Source: Opitutales bacterium
GTDB taxonomy: Bacteria; Verrucomicrobiota; Verrucomicrobiia; Opitutales; UBA953
DNA: 64,000 nucleotides
NCBI GenBank assembly: GCA_017531845.1
Contig: JAFXKI010000003.1
Span: forward strand, 96,354-160,353
Direction: 5' to 3'
Shown here: positions 59,146 through 64,000 of the stretch, one piece after another
How positions within the stretch are numbered: position 1 is the first letter of the stretch
Layout: the number at the start of each line of letters is the position of its first letter
The notes under the pieces: generated by a model
Told to the model about the DNA's origin: nothing
The model's input: only the letters and a program-made list of their open reading frames with translations
The model's database searches: none
Program-made: the position numbers and the translations under genes

Positions 59146-60156
59146 CTATTTGGCGGCAGCGCGGGAAAGCCGGTCGTTGACGGCGACGCCGATTCCCTTT
59201 TCCGGAGATTTTTCGATAAAAATCGAGGAAAACGCCGCGTTATCCAAACGTCGAAGCAAGGCAAATACGGAGCGGGCGACTTCTTCCTGCGCACCGTTTT
59301 CGGAAAGCCAAAAAACCTGCGCGTGTCCGGCGTAGCGGCGGGCAAGCTCCCCGCGCGGGCGTGTTTGGAAAACAATTGCAGCCTTTTCCGGAATCTCCGG
59401 CAAAGCTCCGTTCTCAAAAAGACGAACGGGAACGCGCGGACTATAGTGCTTTTTCAGCATTCCCGGAGCAAGTTGTGCGGAATCGGAAGATTTTTCGCCG
59501 TCGGCAATTTTTTCCAAATGCCCTTTTTCCGCTTCGACGGGGACGCCGAGAACGCGCTCCAAATCCTCGCGCGTGATGACACCCGGGCGTAGCAGGCGCG
59601 GCTTGTCCGCCACCAGCACGATGGTGGATTCCACCCCGCACGCGCACGCGCCGCCGTCCAAAATCCACGAAATACGCTCGCCGAGAGAATCCTGAACGTG
59701 CTGCGCCGTTGTCGGACTCACGTAGCCGAACGGATTCGCGCTCGGGGCGGCAAGCGGAACGCCGGCGGAGAGCAAAACGCGCCTCATCAGCGGATGCGCC
59801 GGCATGCGCACGGCAACGGTCGGCTCGCCCGCCGTAACAATCGCGGGAACGCATTCTTTTTTCGGTAAAATGAGAGTGAGCGGTCCCGGCAAAAACGCTT
59901 CGGCAAGTTTTTTTACAAAAGGGTGAGAAATGTCGGCAAGCGTTTCCGCCTGCGCAAGCGAATGCACGTGAACGATGAGCGGGTCAATAAACGGTCGACC
60001 TTTGGCGGAAAAAATACGCCGCACGGAGGCTTCGCAAAACGCATTGGCGGCGAGCCCGTAAACCGTTTCCGTCGGCACGGCGACAAGATCGCCCTCGCGC
60101 AGGAGCGTTCCCGCGCGGACGATATCCGCTTCGCTTGCCGTTAAAATCTCAGCCAT
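59146..60156 (-). CDS. Threonylcarbamoyl-AMP synthase, Sua5 type
   Basis: This enzyme makes L-threonylcarbamoyladenylate from threonine, bicarbonate and ATP for the t6A37 tRNA modification. The YrdC domain (1-195) shows VAVPTETVYGLAANA, SAKGRPFIDPLIVHV and the SPTTAQHVQDSLG and GACACGVESTIV segments. A linker (about 200-235) containing LAPGMLKKHYSPRVP, typical of Sua5, leads to the small C-terminal Sua5 domain. At 336 residues it is the long form. It stands alone between converging and divergent genes. Confidence 0.93.
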   Translation of the reverse strand: MAEILTASEADIVRAGTLLREGDLVAVPTETVYGLAANAFCEASVRRIFSAKGRPFIDPLIVHVHSLAQAETLADISHPFVKKLAEAFLPGPLTLILPKKECVPAIVTAGEPTVAVRMPAHPLMRRVLLSAGVPLAAPSANPFGYVSPTTAQHVQDSLGERISWILDGGACACGVESTIVLVADKPRLLRPGVITREDLERVLGVPVEAEKGHLEKIADGEKSSDSAQLAPGMLKKHYSPRVPVRLFENGALPEIPEKAAIVFQTRPRGELARRYAGHAQVFWLSENGAQEEVARSVFALLRRLDNAAFSSIFIEKSPEKGIGVAVNDRLSRAAAK

Positions 60157-60273
60157 AAAAATTGCGGGAAATCATAATTCGATTTTCCCGCAAACGGAAA
60201 CATTTTCTGTGTTAAAAAACGGCACTTTGCGGATTTGCCCGAAACACAAAGCGCGATCTTTAACGACTCAAAA

Positions 60274-62958
60274 TTATTTTCGGCGGCGGCGCGAAGCGGC
60301 AAGCGTGAGCATGCCCAAGCCCGCAAGCAAGCCGAATGCCGACGGCTCCGGAATAAACGTGATGCCCCAGCCGCCCGCGACGTTCCCGTAGGTGTAACCC
60401 AAATCACTTCCCCGGACAACGACGTCCGACACATTCCCCAAATCGTAGTTTCCGCCGATAAGCGTAATCACGTCGCCGACACCGTATTCGCCGTTGTGAT
60501 CGAGAACGACGTTAATCGTTGTCGCCAAGGCGGTAAACGTTGCGGCTTCGGCGGTAAACGTTGTGGCTTCGGCGACGGAAATCACGGCATCCTGCATTGC
60601 ACGCGTCTCCGGTTTTTTGATGTAGAACGTCAGCTCGTTCCCTTCAAATACGGTGTTTCCCGTAAGCTCAACTTTTGCCGTCGTTACGATTCCGTTTGCA
60701 TCCTCGCTTCCGATTTTCCACGTTTCGGCGGCAATCGTTCCCGCGTTGAGCAAAAACTCGCCCTGCGTGAAATGAAGCGTTCCCGCGACTGAAGCATTCC
60801 CCGCAAGTTGCGCCGATCCGAGCGAAGCGATCGTCATATCGCCGTCGGACGCAAGCGCGTCGCCTCCCGTTGCGTCAATTGTCGCGCCGTCTGCCAGCGA
60901 AACGGACGTTCCCGTTCCCGCCCAAATTCCGACGAGCTTCCCGGGTCCGGAAACGCTTACATTTTTTACGGAGACCTTCGCCTCTCTCGTTACATACACG
61001 CCGTAGGCAGTTCCGCTTTCGTCGGAGCTATCCGTTCTCTTAACCTTGATTGTCGCAGAACTCAAATCCCACTCCGACAAGCCGTTGACATACGCACCGT
61101 AAGCCGTTCCGCAAAATGAAAGAACGTCGACATCTCCCGTGAAATTGCTGAATTCTCCAATCGCGCTATTATCGACAAAAATACCGTATGCGCTCCCGCC
61201 GACAGCGCTTGAGTGTGCTACGATTTTCTTCAGGCTTGTAGCGTCCACTTCCGCCGCATTGAACAAATAGACGCCGTAGGCGTTGTAAGAATCTTTCGCC
61301 GTGAGCGTTGTAAGATTGCTCACCTTGGCGGCTCCCGCAGCATACAGCCCGTAAGCGTTCGCGCTCGGGCTAATCGCCGTAAATTCATTTCCTTCGTAAT
61401 CGTAAGTCTTGTCATAGCCTACAAAAAGCCCGTAAGCATTCGCATCTTTCGTAGCCGTGTTACAGGCGTAAGCGACAATTTGCGAATTCGTAATCTCCAA
61501 GCCGGACGAATCTTTGTTTGTGTGATTGAAGATCCCGACCCCGCCGTCGTCTGCGCTCCCGCCGTTTTCCGCATCGCCGGAAACGTTCTTCCCGTAAGCC
61601 AAACCGTAACTGTCCCGCCCGTTCCCCGGCGTGACGGTGATCGACGAATCATCGACTTTAAAATCGACATCTTTTCCGATGAGAATCCCGGCGGTGCGTC
61701 CGCAGTCGGGTTCTTCAAACATGGTAAACGTTTCCGCCGTAATATCCAAACGGCTTATCGTTGTCCCTGCGGACATTGTTTCCGTTCCCGTGTTGTCGTA
61801 AACGAATCCGGCGGCGGGACCGTAGTAAGAAATGGCGGAAATCTTCAAATCGCTCATCGAGGCGACCGAAGCGCCGTTGTGCATGTAAACGCCAATCGCC
61901 ATGTTTTCCGGATTCTGAGATTTGCTCTCCACCGAAATATCGTAATTCGCGAGTGCGCCGGAAACGTTCCCGCCTTTGGTTTCGCCGGTTACGTTCCCGT
62001 CCGAGTCGAATGTGCTTTCCCCGCCCAAGAGGATGCCGACCGAGGCTGTGTTAGATGTTACGGTGAGCTTTGCTTTTTTGACGCTCCCGTCAGAATTCAT
62101 TATCCTGTTTCCGTCTGCGTCGATTGAACCGTCGATGCTTCCCGCTGTTTTGGCTAAATAAATTCCGGCGGCGACTCCGCTTTCGCCCGCCGAGACGGTC
62201 AGGTCCGCCAAGATATTTCCTCCGTAAACGCCTCCCTTAACACCGAACGCGTTCCCGCGTGTGCTTGAAACGCTTCCGTGAAGCTCAAGGTTCTTGTCTA
62301 TGTGCGCGTTCCCGTCCTGAACAATTCCGTAAGCCGTTGCGCCGCTTCCCGTTGCCGAAATATTAACGCCGTTTAATTTCACGCTCTCGTAAAAATACGG
62401 CGGTTCGCTTGTGTCTGAGCCTTTTTGCCAAATCCCGGCGACGCTTGCGTTGTCTTCGAAATACGAAACGTCCACCTTTTCCGAGACTGCGATCTTGCCA
62501 AGCCCTTGTCTTGCACCGTTCCCGGCTTGTTCGTGGTAAATCCCGCAAACCGCCTCTTTCCCGGAATACGGCGAATAGACTTCAATTCCTTTTACGTCGA
62601 TTTGTCCGCTATTCGATGCCTCCGGATAAAGGTCTTTAATATGATAGCCGGCAACAATGTCATCGCCCGAGTATCCTCCTCCATCCGTAAAAGTAATCCC
62701 GTCGCCTTTTTGCTCCTCATTATTATGCCCGTAAATCAGAACTTTCTCGTCAACGCCGTCCGTAGCATTAATCAGAATCTTTATGAGCTTTGCCTCAATC
62801 TTCACTGCGTCCCCGATGATATGAATTAAGGCTCTAACCGCAGCAGACGTCGCGCCGCCCAATTCCGGCGCTGTGCCTGTGTCGGTTTCCTCTGCGCAGA
62901 GTGTAGCGGCAGCGAAAAGTGTAAATACGGAGATCCCGGTGAGGTTCTTTAAATACAT
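60274..62958 (-). CDS. Large PEP-CTERM surface protein with beta-solenoid repeats
   Basis: The 894-residue protein has a signal peptide (ISVFTLFAAATLCAE), a long body of beta-rich repeats, and a PEP-CTERM anchor (PEPSAFGLLAGLGMLTLAA then RRRRK) that is cut and attached by exosortase. At least 15 units repeat an xAxG(V/I/L)(Y/F) core, such as TAYGIV, NAFGVK, AIGVYM, NAYGLF, NAYGVY, SAYGIF and TAYGVY, spaced about 25-40 residues apart, as rungs of a beta-helix would be. No enzymatic motif is seen. Adhesin or matrix roles are inferred. No exosortase gene is in the window. Confidence 0.85.
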   Translation of the reverse strand: MYLKNLTGISVFTLFAAATLCAEETDTGTAPELGGATSAAVRALIHIIGDAVKIEAKLIKILINATDGVDEKVLIYGHNNEEQKGDGITFTDGGGYSGDDIVAGYHIKDLYPEASNSGQIDVKGIEVYSPYSGKEAVCGIYHEQAGNGARQGLGKIAVSEKVDVSYFEDNASVAGIWQKGSDTSEPPYFYESVKLNGVNISATGSGATAYGIVQDGNAHIDKNLELHGSVSSTRGNAFGVKGGVYGGNILADLTVSAGESGVAAGIYLAKTAGSIDGSIDADGNRIMNSDGSVKKAKLTVTSNTASVGILLGGESTFDSDGNVTGETKGGNVSGALANYDISVESKSQNPENMAIGVYMHNGASVASMSDLKISAISYYGPAAGFVYDNTGTETMSAGTTISRLDITAETFTMFEEPDCGRTAGILIGKDVDFKVDDSSITVTPGNGRDSYGLAYGKNVSGDAENGGSADDGGVGIFNHTNKDSSGLEITNSQIVAYACNTATKDANAYGLFVGYDKTYDYEGNEFTAISPSANAYGLYAAGAAKVSNLTTLTAKDSYNAYGVYLFNAAEVDATSLKKIVAHSSAVGGSAYGIFVDNSAIGEFSNFTGDVDVLSFCGTAYGAYVNGLSEWDLSSATIKVKRTDSSDESGTAYGVYVTREAKVSVKNVSVSGPGKLVGIWAGTGTSVSLADGATIDATGGDALASDGDMTIASLGSAQLAGNASVAGTLHFTQGEFLLNAGTIAAETWKIGSEDANGIVTTAKVELTGNTVFEGNELTFYIKKPETRAMQDAVISVAEATTFTAEAATFTALATTINVVLDHNGEYGVGDVITLIGGNYDLGNVSDVVVRGSDLGYTYGNVAGGWGITFIPEPSAFGLLAGLGMLTLAASRRRRK

Positions 62959-63066
62959 GTTAAGTAATATTATTATTTAAGTAGTGTTTTCAGACTATTG
63001 CTTTTTCCTTGGAATCCGTCAAACAAAAAAAATCAACAAAACAGGTATTCTTTTTTTTTAAACTAC

Positions 63067-63096
63067 GATTTCGGTAAAATTTGTTTGACCGAAATC
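63067..63096. promoter_or_regulatory. Candidate operator before the peroxiredoxin gene
   Basis: gatttcggt (63067-63075) and accgaaatc (63088-63096) form a perfect 9-bp inverted repeat with a 12-bp centre, 24 bp before the start codon and overlapping a likely promoter (TATAAT at about 63112). A dimeric regulator, for example redox-responsive, is inferred. Confidence 0.4.
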
Positions 63097-63120
63097 AAAA
63101 TTTGAAATGATTATAATTCT

Positions 63121-63777
63121 ATGAAAACTCACTCAAAAACCATCGGGAAATACACACTCGGCGCAATCGCGGGAACGCTTCTACTTTTGGTAAATACAGC
63201 ATGCACGCAGATCTGCGACACCTGTCCGGACAAATGCACTCAACAGACAAAATCCGCCTGCGGAAACGCTCCCCAAGCGATGAAAAAACTTGAAATCGGC
63301 ATGCAGGCTCCCGCCGTTACGCTAAAAGCGAAAACGGAAAACGGGATTGAATCCGTTCCCGTTACGCGCTCCGTCGGCACGCGCCGCACGGTGCTTCTTT
63401 TTGTTCCCTTTGCGTTTTCGGGAACGTGCAGCACGGAAGTTTGTACGCTTTCGGACACGCTTCATGTTTACGATTCGCTGAACGCCGACGTGATAGTCGT
63501 CTCGGTAGACCAGCCTTTCGCGCAAGAAGCGTGGAAGCAAAAGGAAGGATTTTCGCTGACACTCCTTTCCGATTTTAACCGCGAAGCAATGCGCGCCTAC
63601 GGCGTTGAAGACGAGCGTTTTCTCCCCGGCATGCTTGATTTTTGCGGCGTGGCAAAGCGCTCGGCATTTATTATCGGGATTGACGGAAAAATCAAATACG
63701 CATGGGTGAGCGACGATCCCGCCATCATGCCGCCCTTCGACGAAATCCGCAAAACGCTCCAAGCCGGAACGGAATAA
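63121..63777 (+). CDS. Lipoprotein AhpE-like peroxiredoxin
   Basis: An N-terminal lipoprotein signal ends at VNTAC (Cys28), so the enzyme is anchored outside the cytoplasm. The peroxiredoxin domain shows VPFAFSGTCSTEVC, with a probable peroxidatic Cys103 and a second Cys108, then VVSVDQPFAQEAW and SAFIIGIDGKIKYAW. The AhpE-like and BCP-like groups have PFAFTGVC in this place. The mature N terminus is Cys-rich (residues 28-47). The protein has 218 residues. It is followed by a strong terminator. Confidence 0.85.
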   Translation: MKTHSKTIGKYTLGAIAGTLLLLVNTACTQICDTCPDKCTQQTKSACGNAPQAMKKLEIGMQAPAVTLKAKTENGIESVPVTRSVGTRRTVLLFVPFAFSGTCSTEVCTLSDTLHVYDSLNADVIVVSVDQPFAQEAWKQKEGFSLTLLSDFNREAMRAYGVEDERFLPGMLDFCGVAKRSAFIIGIDGKIKYAWVSDDPAIMPPFDEIRKTLQAGTE

Positions 63778-63817
63778 GAGTTAAAATTTTCAGAGAAAAA
63801 ACCGATTTTCGGGAACG

Positions 63818-63877
63818 AAAAATCCGGTAAATTCTTAGCCTTTCCCTCAGCGGAAGCATGGAATTTGCCGGATTTTT
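63818..63877 (+). terminator. Terminator after the peroxiredoxin gene
   Basis: aaaaatccggtaaattc (63818-63834) pairs with gaatttgccggattttt (63861-63877) over 17 bp with one U-G pair in the plus-strand RNA. The same pair is an A-C mismatch on the minus strand. It lies between converging genes. Confidence 0.8.
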
Positions 63878-63884
63878 GTACCAA

Positions 63885-64000
63885 TCAGCGTGAAAACTGG
63901 CGGTATTTGATGCGGCGCGGGTGGTCGATATCGTGCCCGAGGCGTTTGCGCAGTTCCGCTTCGTAGGACGAATAGTTGCCTTCGTGCCAGTAAATCTGCG
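63885..64000 (-). CDS. ettA: C terminus of EttA-like ABC-F ATPase (cut by window edge)
   Basis: The last 38 residues, with YWHEGNYSSYEAELRKRLG and the end HPRRIKYRQFSR, match the tail of EttA, the ABC-F translation factor that gates ribosomes by energy state. The start lies outside the window. Confidence 0.8.
   Translation of the reverse strand, partial: QIYWHEGNYSSYEAELRKRLGHDIDHPRRIKYRQFSR

Overview
The window looks like a chromosomal segment of a Verrucomicrobiota bacterium, most likely an Opitutales-type, gut-associated lineage. The support is a Minf_1886-family protein (a family restricted to Planctomycetes and Verrucomicrobia), a DUF5069 protein, an LpxC-FabZ fusion, a PEP-CTERM surface protein, several exported glycosidases and a complete lipid A start module. 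The assignment is inferred from gene content, not from a phylogenetic marker. Almost no gene has a Shine-Dalgarno sequence in front of its start codon.

Layout. 1-9 kb: the end of an unknown gene, dnaA, an origin-like intergenic region with DnaA boxes, mazG, a YgjP-type metalloprotease and a gyrB-gyrA pair. 9-20 kb: an MFS exporter, a biotin-dependent carboxyltransferase subunit without its biotin domain, RodZ-like protein, HPr kinase, galactokinase, and an exported beta-galactosidase split over two genes. 20-28 kb: YifB/ComM, then an Mla/Pqi-type lipid transport operon (mlaE-mlaF-mlaD-pqiC) followed by a DUF5069 gene and the site-2 protease RseP. 28-43 kb: SGNH hydrolase, pgk-tpiA, recQ, sufB, Minf_1886, GH20 hexosaminidase, clpC, rsmE, DUF502, argB, NUDIX and tRNA-Ser. 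43-50 kb: a seven-gene operon joining a NitT/TauT-type ABC importer to a glutaconate-type CoA-transferase, an enoyl-CoA hydratase and a CoA-binding protein. It is preceded by a possible Cys-rich leader peptide and attenuator. 50-64 kb: GH95 fucosidase, an AT-rich GIY-YIG/DUF4041 gene, lpxC/fabZ-lpxA-rsmG, an M48 protease, Sua5, a PEP-CTERM protein, a lipoprotein peroxiredoxin and the end of ettA.

The strongest unexplained signal is window-wide. The heptamer GGGAACG (complement CGTTCCC), usually within CGGGAACGC, occurs about 200 times by eye count, roughly once per 320 bp on both strands, against about 8 expected by chance. Inverted pairs of it form the stems of at least four intrinsic terminators, as DNA uptake sequences do in Neisseria and Haemophilus. 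A comM/yifB homologue lies in the window. A third natural-transformation uptake-signal lineage is therefore a reasonable hypothesis.

The exported galactosidase, hexosaminidase and fucosidase, together with galactokinase, fit growth on host or plant glycans such as mucin. The ABC/CoA-transferase operon suggests import and CoA-dependent breakdown of a small organic acid whose identity the sequence does not reveal.
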